The notes under the pieces are model-generated. The model saw only the letters and a program-made list of their open reading frames with translations, was not told where the DNA came from and made no database searches. From Burkholderia aenigmatica (GTDB lineage: Bacteria; Pseudomonadota; Gammaproteobacteria; Burkholderiales; Burkholderiaceae), in the NCBI RefSeq assembly GCF_902499175.1, contig NZ_CABVQC010000016.1:1-64000 (forward strand): a stretch of 64,000 bases of DNA, given 5' to 3'. Of the stretch, positions 19,396 to 26,658 are shown piece after piece (positions within the stretch are counted from its first letter, which is position 1; each line of letters starts with the position of its first letter). The translations under genes were made by a program, and so were the position numbers.

Positions 19396-20748
19396 ATGGA
19401 CGAACTTGCATTGCTGACCGACGCCGACCGGCGCGCGCACGCGTATCTGGCCGCGACGAACGAGCGGCGCGCGTTTCCCGATGCGGCCGCATTGGCCGGC
19501 CTTGCGGCGTTCGACGAGCCGCTGCCCGATACGGGGCGCCCGGCCGACGACGTGCTGCGCCTGCTCGACGAACGCGGTACGCCCGCGACCGTCGCGTCGA
19601 ACGGCCCGAACTACTTCGGCTTCGTGATCGGCGCCGCGCTGCCGGCCGCGGCGGCGGCCGAGCGGCTGATGCTGGCGTGGGACCAGTGCGCGTCGTCGTA
19701 TGCGAATTCACCGGTCGCGGCGACGATCGAGCGCCAGGCCGCGCGCTGGGTCGTCGACGTGCTCGGGCTGCCCGAAGACAGCGCGGTCGGCTTCGGCACG
19801 AGTGCGACGGCCTGCACGCTCGTCGCGCTGGTGGCCGCGCGGCGCGCGCTGCTCGCGCGCAAGGGCTGGGACGTCGACGAGGACGGCCTGATCGGCGCGC
19901 CCGAAGTGAAGGTCGTGATCTCCGAGCTTGCCCACATCACGGTGAAGAAGGCGCTGCGCGTGCTGGGTTTCGGGATGAAGCGCGTCATCGTCGCGCCGGT
20001 CGACGCGCACGGCCGCATCGACCCGGCAGAGCTGCCGCCGCTCGACGACATGACGATCCTCTGTGTGCAGGCCGGTGAAGTGAATACCGGCGAGTTCGAT
20101 CCATTTGCGACGCTGATTCCGCCCGCGAAGGCGGCCGGCGCGTGGGTGCACGTCGACGGCGCGTTCGGCCTGTGGGCCCGCGCATCGTCGAAGCGCGCGC
20201 TGACGGACGGCATCGACGGCGCGGACAGCTGGACGACCGATGGCCACAAGTGGCTCAACACGCCGTACGACGGCGCGATGGTGATCTGCCGCGACGCGGA
20301 CGCGCTCGCCACGGCGATGAACAGCGACGCCGTCTACCTGAGCGGCGCGCAGGACGCGCAGAAGAACCTGAACCTCGAATTCTCGCGGCGTGCGCGCGGC
20401 ATTCCCGTGTGGGCCGCGCTGCGTTCGCTCGGCCGTGCCGGCGTGGCCACGATGGTCGAGCGGCATTGCGCGCAGGCGGCGCGGGTCGCGGACGGCCTGC
20501 GTGCCGCCGGCTACGACGTGCTGAACCGTGTCGTGCTGAACCAGGTGCTCATGCGCGCCGGCACCGACGATGAAACGGCTGCGATCCGCGAGGCCGCGCA
20601 GGCGTCGGGCGAAGTATGGTTCGGCGCGACGGTGTGGCAAGGGCGGCCGGCGTTCCGGATCAGCGTGTCGTCGTGGCGTACCGAAGACGCGCACATCGAT
20701 CGTCTCGTGGCCTTGCTGACGCAACTGCGCGGCGTGCACGTGCGCTGA
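19396..20748 (+). CDS. PLP-dependent (aspartate/aromatic-type) decarboxylase
   Basis: A 450-residue group II pyridoxal-phosphate decarboxylase. The PLP-binding lysine is in DGHKW (Lys285), with the preceding HVDGAFGLWA stretch that holds the Asp facing the pyridine ring. The family includes aromatic-amino-acid, glutamate and diaminobutyrate decarboxylases; the substrate here cannot be told. The ATG has GAGG upstream. The gene follows the ArsR regulator by 20 bp. Its end coincides with the start of an AT-richer region of gene remnants. Confidence 0.92.
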   Translation: MDELALLTDADRRAHAYLAATNERRAFPDAAALAGLAAFDEPLPDTGRPADDVLRLLDERGTPATVASNGPNYFGFVIGAALPAAAAAERLMLAWDQCASSYANSPVAATIERQAARWVVDVLGLPEDSAVGFGTSATACTLVALVAARRALLARKGWDVDEDGLIGAPEVKVVISELAHITVKKALRVLGFGMKRVIVAPVDAHGRIDPAELPPLDDMTILCVQAGEVNTGEFDPFATLIPPAKAAGAWVHVDGAFGLWARASSKRALTDGIDGADSWTTDGHKWLNTPYDGAMVICRDADALATAMNSDAVYLSGAQDAQKNLNLEFSRRARGIPVWAALRSLGRAGVATMVERHCAQAARVADGLRAAGYDVLNRVVLNQVLMRAGTDDETAAIREAAQASGEVWFGATVWQGRPAFRISVSSWRTEDAHIDRLVALLTQLRGVHVR

Positions 20749-20770
20749 GCGGCGGCGGTGCGGCGGCGGC

Positions 20771-20965
20771 GCTTCGAAGGTCTCGCAGAACACCTGGCTC
20801 GCGAACCTGATGGGCCTCTGAAAAGGGAATGTTGAGGCCCTCGAAAGAATGGCCGCAAACGCCCTGAATGGCGACTTTGACAAGGCGGGCAAGAAGGCGC
20901 TCCAGCTCGCCCCGCTTAACCAACAACGCCAGATGATCTCTCGAATGCTGGCGGCAGACCAGTAA
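20771..20965 (+). pseudogene. C-terminal remnant of a large toxin-like gene
   Basis: One frame reads SKVSQNTWLANLMGL, then a TGA at 20819-20821, then KGNVEALERMAANALNGDFD through to LNQQRQMISRMLAADQ and a stop at 20963-20965. The two sides of the TGA read as one continuous protein, so this is a decayed gene whose start is missing. The helical, Gln/Arg-rich sequence does not resemble the flanking decarboxylase. I cannot name the family; the neighbours suggest a type VI effector (inference). Confidence 0.45.
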
Positions 20966-21140
20966 GTACGCAGCCTGCTATTCATTTTTTGCCGCCGATC
21001 ACCCATCTGCAAGGGACGCAGCATGTCGTAGCTGAGAACTTCAACTCTGGCTAGAGCGGGATACTCTGGCAGAAGGCCCCCCCGATCCGACAAGCAATAC
21101 ATGTATCGGGACGCACTGTGATTGCAAATTCATCTGGTCG

Positions 21141-21360
21141 CTCGCTCAGCCATATGCGATGGCTCAGTTGGATACGCGCACACCCATCCTGAAAGATGGA
21201 ACACCTGACTATCGATTCAGTTCGCACACCATTTCGAGACGAAAATTGAGCCTGGGGATGCCAACTTCGTCTCCAGGCACTGCGGTGCGAGAGCTCGGTG
21301 AGTTGCCTCAAGCTATGCGCGGATGTTCCTTGAAGAGTTCGATCTCGACGAGAAGGACAA
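21141..21360 (+). pseudogene. Second toxin-like gene fragment, frameshifted
   Basis: An open stretch reads WSLAQPYAMAQLDTRTPILK and continues DGTPDYRFSSHTISRRKLS; a shift of frame after about 21255 continues with DANFVSRHCGARAR and, near 21323, MFLEEFDLDEKDKLRWDS, running straight into the next gene. This looks like the end of an effector gene with one or more frameshifts. Between 20966 and 21140 I see nothing recognisable. Confidence 0.4.
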
Positions 21361-21376
21361 ACTAAGGTGGGATTCA

Positions 21377-22285
21377 ATGAAGTCGAGTAAATTGCGCTGG
21401 TTGTATTTTGTGATGATCGCTCTGTGCGTTGCGTTTCTCGCGCTACTGAGTAATCAATACAAAAAGAATGAGAAGATGTCGAGTCGAGTCGTCACGATCA
21501 AGTTCGGAGCCGAGGGTAGGTCAGATGCCACGGCTCAGGGATTTTCCTTGGTGAATCACCCATCTGGTGTGTATGCATATGCGGCTCATTGGGATGATCG
21601 GCATAAGCTTGGGTTGGTAAAATATGTGCAAGAAAAACATTCTTTCGATCTCGACAATGCCTTGATCGTGACAGGTCTAGGGGATAAGGATAGTCCGGAG
21701 GATGGGGTTGATAATTGGGATATCAGTTTTAATCCATCTTCATCGCGACTCATCTCATATGAAGAGGCTCGAGATAAGATAGCTGGCCTGCTTGATAGAT
21801 TGCGATCTGCGGGGTGGGTGCGATACATAGAGACCTCGGAGCCTCGCCTGGTTGGAAAGGAGGCCATGACTTACGCATTAACAAATTCTGGTGTTCTTTA
21901 TTCGATAGATTCAACCTATACGCCAAGCATAGCGGAGTGGAAGAGTTTGATCGCTGTTGAGCCGAGGTGGTGTTTTTATGCGGATGGTATATTTTTAACG
22001 TTGTCGGTTTCATATCTGTCATCCGGGGCTGATGGTATGGGATATTATTTGTCGGATCTTCAAGTCAGTACTGCATCCGATAATTACAGCCCCTATTTTT
22101 CGGACAGCATTGAGCGTCGAAGGAACTGGAAGAAATATCTGTCCGATGAACTGAGGCCGGCAGTGAAAGAACGATCGAAGCGCGAGGCTGAACTGAAGGC
22201 TCAGGGCTACTCGATCGACATGACGTATCAGGCTCCGCCGTTCGAGGCACCGGACTTCTCGGCGATGGCCGGTGACGCACATTGA
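21377..22285 (+). CDS. Membrane-anchored protein, possible orphan immunity protein
   Basis: A 302-residue protein with one N-terminal transmembrane helix (about residues 8-25, LRWLYFVMIALCVAFLALLS) and a soluble, presumably periplasmic, domain. The ATG follows AAGGTGG. Base composition is visibly more AT-rich than its neighbours and codon use differs (many TTT, ATA, GTT), signs of recent transfer. It sits between toxin-like remnants upstream and a PAAR-like fragment downstream, the usual place of a type VI immunity gene. I do not recognise its domain family, so immunity is an inference from position, anchor and composition. Confidence 0.7.
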   Translation: MKSSKLRWLYFVMIALCVAFLALLSNQYKKNEKMSSRVVTIKFGAEGRSDATAQGFSLVNHPSGVYAYAAHWDDRHKLGLVKYVQEKHSFDLDNALIVTGLGDKDSPEDGVDNWDISFNPSSSRLISYEEARDKIAGLLDRLRSAGWVRYIETSEPRLVGKEAMTYALTNSGVLYSIDSTYTPSIAEWKSLIAVEPRWCFYADGIFLTLSVSYLSSGADGMGYYLSDLQVSTASDNYSPYFSDSIERRRNWKKYLSDELRPAVKERSKREAELKAQGYSIDMTYQAPPFEAPDFSAMAGDAH

Positions 22286-22301
22286 CCGGGAGGAGAGATC
22301 G

Positions 22302-22570
22302 ATGCAACGAGCGAGCTTGCATGGACGAGCGCAGATTGTGGTTGGCGACGCGACCCGACGAGCCATGGCGACAAGGTGATTTCGGGGAGTCCGTCTTCGA
22401 CCTGGAGCGCGGCCCTTGAGGTGGCGGATACTCCCTCACCAGGCGTGCCATCACGGGCTTCTGTGCTCGCCCGTGCAACACTGGCACGTGCTGCATCAAT
22501 CGGTATGGCGGTTTTGACCGACACACTGCCCGGAGAGCCTTATTCCACGGTGGGTTCGAAGAGGTTCACT
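22302..22570 (+). pseudogene. PAAR-domain protein remnant
   Basis: After a GGGAGGAG ribosome binding site an ORF starts at 22302 with MQRASLHGRAQIVVGDAT and hits a stop at 22377-22379; a shift of frame near 22360 continues HGDKVISGSPSSTW and beyond. PAAR proteins of Burkholderia type VI systems begin with this pattern (R..aIVVGDpT.HGgkVisG). The rest is degenerate. PAAR proteins cap the VgrG spike and carry effectors, so this fits with the decayed cassette upstream. Confidence 0.5.
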
Positions 22571-22617
22571 CACTCACGCGCGCCGCGTTCCCCGCAAGCA
22601 CCGCATCCGCCGCATCG

Positions 22618-23250
22618 TCAGCGCACCGAGTCGGGAAACGCGTGCATCGAGAATTCGAACGCGGCTTCCGCCAGTGCCTCGATCTCGGCCTCGCCACCTT
22701 CCAGGTGACCGTCGATCCACAGCATGGCGAAGCCATGCACGAAGCTGCGCACGCCGACGCTGAACGCGCGGATCTGCTGCTCGTCGATGGTGGATCCGAC
22801 CATCCTCCGGATCGCTTGCGTCGTTACCTCGCTGTTCTCGCGCCGGGCCTGGACGAGTTCGGCATCGTCCCGGTGCTGGACCGCAAAGCCGCCGTACATG
22901 AGCCGGAACAACTCGGCATGCGCGTGCGCGAACTTCACGTGGGCCAACCCGCCGGCCCGAAACGCGTCGCGCGCCGACGCGCCGCGTGAAATTTCCGCGG
23001 CGAACGCGTCGATCTGCACTTGCGTCAGGCGCCGGAAGCCGTCGACCACCAGCGCGACCAGCAGCGCATCCTTGTTGACGAAGTGGCGATAGACGGCCGA
23101 ATCCGACACACCCAGCTGCGTGGCCAGATGGCGCACGCTCATCTCCCGCCCGTTCGCATGCTCGAGCGCGGCAAAGGCCAGATCCAGCACGGCCTGCCGC
23201 AGGTTGCCGTGGTGGTAGCCCGCTTTCTGATTCCCGGGGTTTCTACTCAT
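22618..23250 (-). CDS. TetR-family transcriptional regulator
   Basis: A 210-residue repressor. The N-terminal HTH (about residues 12-60, MSVRHLATQLGVSDSAVYRHF) is a classical TetR DNA-binding domain; the C-terminal part is all-helical ligand domain. It is divergent from the DUF4336 gene and two palindromes of the TetR type lie between them (23252-23302), so it probably represses both itself and the DUF4336/DUF2306 genes (inference). The ligand is unknown. Confidence 0.93.
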   Translation of the reverse strand: MSRNPGNQKAGYHHGNLRQAVLDLAFAALEHANGREMSVRHLATQLGVSDSAVYRHFVNKDALLVALVVDGFRRLTQVQIDAFAAEISRGASARDAFRAGGLAHVKFAHAHAELFRLMYGGFAVQHRDDAELVQARRENSEVTTQAIRRMVGSTIDEQQIRAFSVGVRSFVHGFAMLWIDGHLEGGEAEIEALAEAAFEFSMHAFPDSVR

Positions 23251-23251
23251 T

Positions 23252-23302
23252 TGACAGTGTTCAATGTCACGTTCGACAATGTTTGCAACTCAAACATTGT
23301 CG
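23252..23302. promoter_or_regulatory. Two TetR-type operators
   Basis: A perfect palindrome with 11-bp arms (CGACAATGTTT at 23274-23284 and AAACATTGTCG at 23292-23302, 7-bp spacer) and an imperfect palindrome with outer arms TGACA/TGTCA (23252-23269) touching the start of the tetR gene. Both share GACA(A/G)TGTT. They are the expected binding sites of the divergent TetR protein. Confidence 0.7.
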
Positions 23303-23311
23303 GTTCTGGCG

Positions 23312-23989
23312 ATGCCCGCCCTTGATTCGTTGACGAAGGATATCTGGACTGCATCAGTCCCTCATTCTTTCATGGGGCTGCATGTCGGTACGCGCATGAC
23401 CGTCGTCCGGCTGTCGTCGGGCCGGCTGCTGCTGCATTCGCCGGTGCCGCTGGATGCCGGGTTGCGCGCGGCAGTCGATGCGCTCGGCGAGGTCGGCCAC
23501 ATCGTCTGCCCGAACCTGTTTCATCACCTCTATGCGGCCGGCGCCGTCGCCGCGTATCCGCGCGCGTTGCTGCACGGCCCGGCGGCGCTGCAGCGCAAGC
23601 GCAAGGATCTGCGCTTCGACGCGGTGCTGACGGAGGTGCCGCATCCGGAATGGGGCAACGACTTCGAACTGCTGACGATCGAAGGCTGCCTGCTGGGCGA
23701 GACGGTGTTCTATCACCCGGCCAGCCGCACGCTGATCGCCTGCGATCTCGTCGAGAACTTTCACGCGTCGCCGCATTGGCTGACGCGGCACTACCTGCGC
23801 CTGGGCGGCGTGCTCGGGCAGGTCGGCTGGCATCCGTTGCTGCGCGTGGTCTATCGCGACCGGCGCGTGGCCCGCGCATGCATCGACCGGCTGCTGGAAT
23901 GGCCGTTCGAACGCGTGGCGCTCGCGCACGGCGACCCGCTGACCGAGCATGCGCACGACGCGGTGCGGCAGGGCATGGCGTGGCTTTGA
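23312..23989 (+). CDS. DUF4336-family metallo-hydrolase-like protein
   Basis: A 225-residue protein of the DUF4336 family, which has a metallo-beta-lactamase-like fold but with divergent metal ligands. Family patterns include CPNLFHHLYAAGAVAAYP and EVPHPEWGNDFELLTIEGC. The function of the family is not established. The start at 23312 (MPALDSLTKDIW) is preferred because an ATG at 23264 would put the TetR operator inside the coding region; its ribosome binding site is weak, so the start is uncertain. The downstream DUF2306 gene follows by 37 bp and is probably co-transcribed. Confidence 0.82.
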   Translation: MPALDSLTKDIWTASVPHSFMGLHVGTRMTVVRLSSGRLLLHSPVPLDAGLRAAVDALGEVGHIVCPNLFHHLYAAGAVAAYPRALLHGPAALQRKRKDLRFDAVLTEVPHPEWGNDFELLTIEGCLLGETVFYHPASRTLIACDLVENFHASPHWLTRHYLRLGGVLGQVGWHPLLRVVYRDRRVARACIDRLLEWPFERVALAHGDPLTEHAHDAVRQGMAWL

Positions 23990-24026
23990 GTCCATCGATA
24001 ACGACGCACGATCAGGGAGAGACGGG

Positions 24027-25661
24027 ATGGCAGGATCGAATGACATCGGGCACCCGGCGGCGAAGGCTTCTGCCATCGCGGCGCGTGCTGGCGACGTGCC
24101 GGGCGGCCGTTTGCGCACGTGGGCCATCGTGGTGTTCGTGGCGTTTGCCATCGTCACCGTGCTCTACGCGCTGACGGCCATTGCGACCGGGCAGGCGAAT
24201 TTCGGCGCGGTATCGGGCGACGCGCTCCTGCATGCGCGCGAACAGCTCCGCGCGATGTCGGTCGCCGGCGGCGATCCCGGCTGGGGGCAGGTGTTCGGCA
24301 CCGACGATCCGTTCATCTGGATCGCGGCCAGGCTGACGTCGGCACGGCTCATGTTCGGCGAGAACGGCTTCTACGACACCGTGCTCTATTACGCACAGAT
24401 GCCGAAGGCCAACATCGTCATCCTGTCGCTGCACAACATCATGGGCGGCACGTGCATGCTGCTGGGCGCACTGCAGTTCTGGCCGGCGCTGCGCCGCAAC
24501 TATCCGCGCTGGCATCGCACGGCTGGCGTGGTCTACATGGTGTCGTCGCAGATCGCGATGATCGGCGCGATGACCTACATGGTGCGTACGCCGGTCGCGA
24601 TGATGTACGACACGCTGACGTTCGCGACCGGCCTCTGGTTTCTCGCGCTGGGCGTCACGGCCTCGCTGTGGATGTCGATCCATCACCTGATCCGCCGCGA
24701 GATCGCCCAGCATCAGGCGTATATGGCGATCAACTACGGCTTCCTGCTCACGGCGCCGTTTACGCGTATCGACTGGATCTGGGCCGCGATGGTCTATCCG
24801 GACGTCAACCAGAACACGTCCAATTTCTCGGCGGTCGCCGTGCTGATCGCGCAATGCATGCTCTTCGGCTACCTGCTGCTGTGCATGAATCGCTGGTTCC
24901 AGAAGTCTCGCCCGGCCACGGGCCGCGCCGGCCCGGTGTTCCCGGCCGCGTTGACGGAGGCCGTCGCCAACGTGGGCGTCGCGGTGCTGTCGGTGTTGAG
25001 CATCGCCGCGCTGGCCGCTGTCGTCGATCACTACCTGGTGACGCCTGGCCTCGACCAATTCCGGGCCGGCAAGGACTGGATTCCGGCCGGACTGGCCGCG
25101 TTCCAGGGTAGCGTGCTGCGGGCTGCGCCCGGTTCTCGCTGGCTCTATGCCGTCAGTGCGATCGGCGTGTGTGCGCTCGCGCCGTTCCTGCTGCGCGCCG
25201 CGTTCATCGGGAAGGCGCAGCCGGCGCGGACGATGCGGCTCGCGATGGCGACCGGCGTGCTGACTGCCGCAAACGGCGCCGTGTTGCTGTACTGGGGGCA
25301 ATTGCTGGGCGGCCCGACCGCGATCACGTCGTCCGGCGGGACACCGTTCCAGATGAACGGGGCGTTCGAACTGTTCTTCGCGGTGCTGCTGCTGTGGGGC
25401 GTAATGCGTGAACGCCACGCGCTCGTCAAGGAGTGGAGTCTGTTCGCCATTCTCTGCGTGCTGGCGCTGCCGAGTTTCTATGCGCTCGTGCCGCTGGTCG
25501 GGTGGATCTATCTTCAGATCGGCATGCCGGACCTGCAGCACTACGTCGAGATCACCAGCGTCTATCGCGTCGCGATCAGCGTCGGCCTGATCCTCGCGAT
25601 GCTGGCGGGCTCGCTTTACGCCGTCTACGGCAGCGCGACGCAGGAGAAATTTGCGCGCTAG
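24027..25661 (+). CDS. DUF2306-family polytopic membrane protein
   Basis: A 544-residue inner-membrane protein with about ten or more helices. The first helix is near residues 32-55. The N-terminal half contains the DUF2306 pattern with conserved His and Arg residues (LHNIMGGTCMLLGALQFWP, NYPRWHRTAGVVYM). The family is unstudied; His positions in the helices suggest haem or redox binding like other YqjT/Yedz-type membrane proteins, but that is only a guess. An AGGGAGAG ribosome binding site precedes the ATG. Confidence 0.85.
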   Translation: MAGSNDIGHPAAKASAIAARAGDVPGGRLRTWAIVVFVAFAIVTVLYALTAIATGQANFGAVSGDALLHAREQLRAMSVAGGDPGWGQVFGTDDPFIWIAARLTSARLMFGENGFYDTVLYYAQMPKANIVILSLHNIMGGTCMLLGALQFWPALRRNYPRWHRTAGVVYMVSSQIAMIGAMTYMVRTPVAMMYDTLTFATGLWFLALGVTASLWMSIHHLIRREIAQHQAYMAINYGFLLTAPFTRIDWIWAAMVYPDVNQNTSNFSAVAVLIAQCMLFGYLLLCMNRWFQKSRPATGRAGPVFPAALTEAVANVGVAVLSVLSIAALAAVVDHYLVTPGLDQFRAGKDWIPAGLAAFQGSVLRAAPGSRWLYAVSAIGVCALAPFLLRAAFIGKAQPARTMRLAMATGVLTAANGAVLLYWGQLLGGPTAITSSGGTPFQMNGAFELFFAVLLLWGVMRERHALVKEWSLFAILCVLALPSFYALVPLVGWIYLQIGMPDLQHYVEITSVYRVAISVGLILAMLAGSLYAVYGSATQEKFAR

Positions 25662-25862
25662 TTGCGCTCGCGTGTCCGCGCGAAGCAGAGGGGATGGGCG
25701 GGCAACGGGGCGGTGTGTGCGGATGAGGATGGACCGCCTGTCGTTTTTCCATCGAACCCCGCCCCTTGCCCGCAGGAAAATATCGGACAATGGCCGGCAC
25801 GCGCGCCGTGCCGGCCTGGGTGGCTCGCTCAATCGAAGCATGATGCCAACGAGAGAACCCCC

Positions 25863-26330
25863 ATGTCGACCCATTCCCCCCGTGAACTGCTGAAGGCCGC
25901 CGATATCGCGAAGATGGAGCCGACGCGCGCGGTGCATTCGCTGAATCCCAATGCCGTTCGTCTCAAGCGACAACTCAGCGACCTGACCGGCCTGACGCAA
26001 TTCGGTGTTCACCTGCTCACGCTGATGCCCGGTCACGAATCGGCCGAGTATCACCGTCACCTGTACGAAGAAGAGTTCGTGTACGTGCTGTCCGGTACGG
26101 GCGCGGTCACGATCGGCGAACGCACCGATGAAATCGGGCCCGGCGATTTTCTGGGCTTTCCGCGCGGCGGTGAAGCACATACGGTGCAGAACACCGGCGA
26201 TACGCCGCTGGAACTGCTCGTCGGCGGGCAGCGGCTCGAACACGACGTCTGCGAATACCCGCGAGTCGGCAAGCGGCTCTATGTCGCGGGCGAGCTCGAG
26301 GATTATGTCGATCTGCCGAAGCAGCCTTGA
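25863..26330 (+). CDS. Cupin-domain protein
   Basis: A 155-residue single-domain cupin. The metal-binding motif is recognisable in HESAEYHRHLYEEEFVYVLS (about residues 59-78) and PGDFLGFPRGGEAH, with the expected two His and a Glu, then a third His. Single cupins include mannose-6-phosphate isomerase-like and dioxygenase-like enzymes; the substrate is unknown. It lies 200 bp after the DUF2306 gene and likely has its own promoter. Confidence 0.85.
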   Translation: MSTHSPRELLKAADIAKMEPTRAVHSLNPNAVRLKRQLSDLTGLTQFGVHLLTLMPGHESAEYHRHLYEEEFVYVLSGTGAVTIGERTDEIGPGDFLGFPRGGEAHTVQNTGDTPLELLVGGQRLEHDVCEYPRVGKRLYVAGELEDYVDLPKQP

Positions 26331-26658
26331 TGGCCAATCGTGCATTCAATGCCCCATTCCGCATAAAAACCGAATCAATAGCCTCTTGTTTAGATAAACA
26401 AAATAAAAATTCGTAAAAATACGGGGTAGAGAAATCACGTTTATTTGGGCACGCTTGTGCGCATTGTCCGTTCCTGGGTGCCGGCATTTCGACATGCCGG
26501 CGCATCCTTTTCCAGGTGCGCGAATACGGAAATAACTACCCGCACCAGGGATTTTCGACCGATCGGCCGGGCAAGCGGAATTCATCAAAAAGCATCCTGA
26601 TTTAAAGCTCAGTAGTTCGAATCAACATCGTGATTCAAGAACGATACGGAGACGGGCG
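26331..26658. other. Intergenic region with terminator-like hairpin, upstream of GH92 gene
   Basis: This AT-richer stretch holds no gene. It contains an 8-bp perfect hairpin (GCCGGCAT at 26480-26487, ATGCCGGC at 26494-26501), extendable by one G:T and one G:C pair and followed by CATCCTTTTCC, a likely terminator. The sequence from about 26380 to 26430 is rich in A and T and may hold a promoter that I could not place. Confidence 0.45.
26480..26501 (+). terminator. Terminator-like hairpin after the cupin gene
   Basis: Perfect inverted repeat GCCGGCAT / ATGCCGGC with a 6-nt loop, followed by a short T-run (CCTTTTCC). It lies 150 nt beyond the cupin stop. Confidence 0.5.

Noticed and set aside
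20749..22617. Insertion sequence or prophage as cause of the AT-rich scar
   Set aside because: No transposase, integrase, terminal inverted repeats or tRNA attachment site could be seen.
24012..26345. Very long open frame of 777 codons on the minus strand
   Set aside because: It is antisense to the DUF2306 and cupin genes, Arg/His/Asp-rich in composition, has no family resemblance and no ribosome binding site. Such frames are common in GC-rich DNA.
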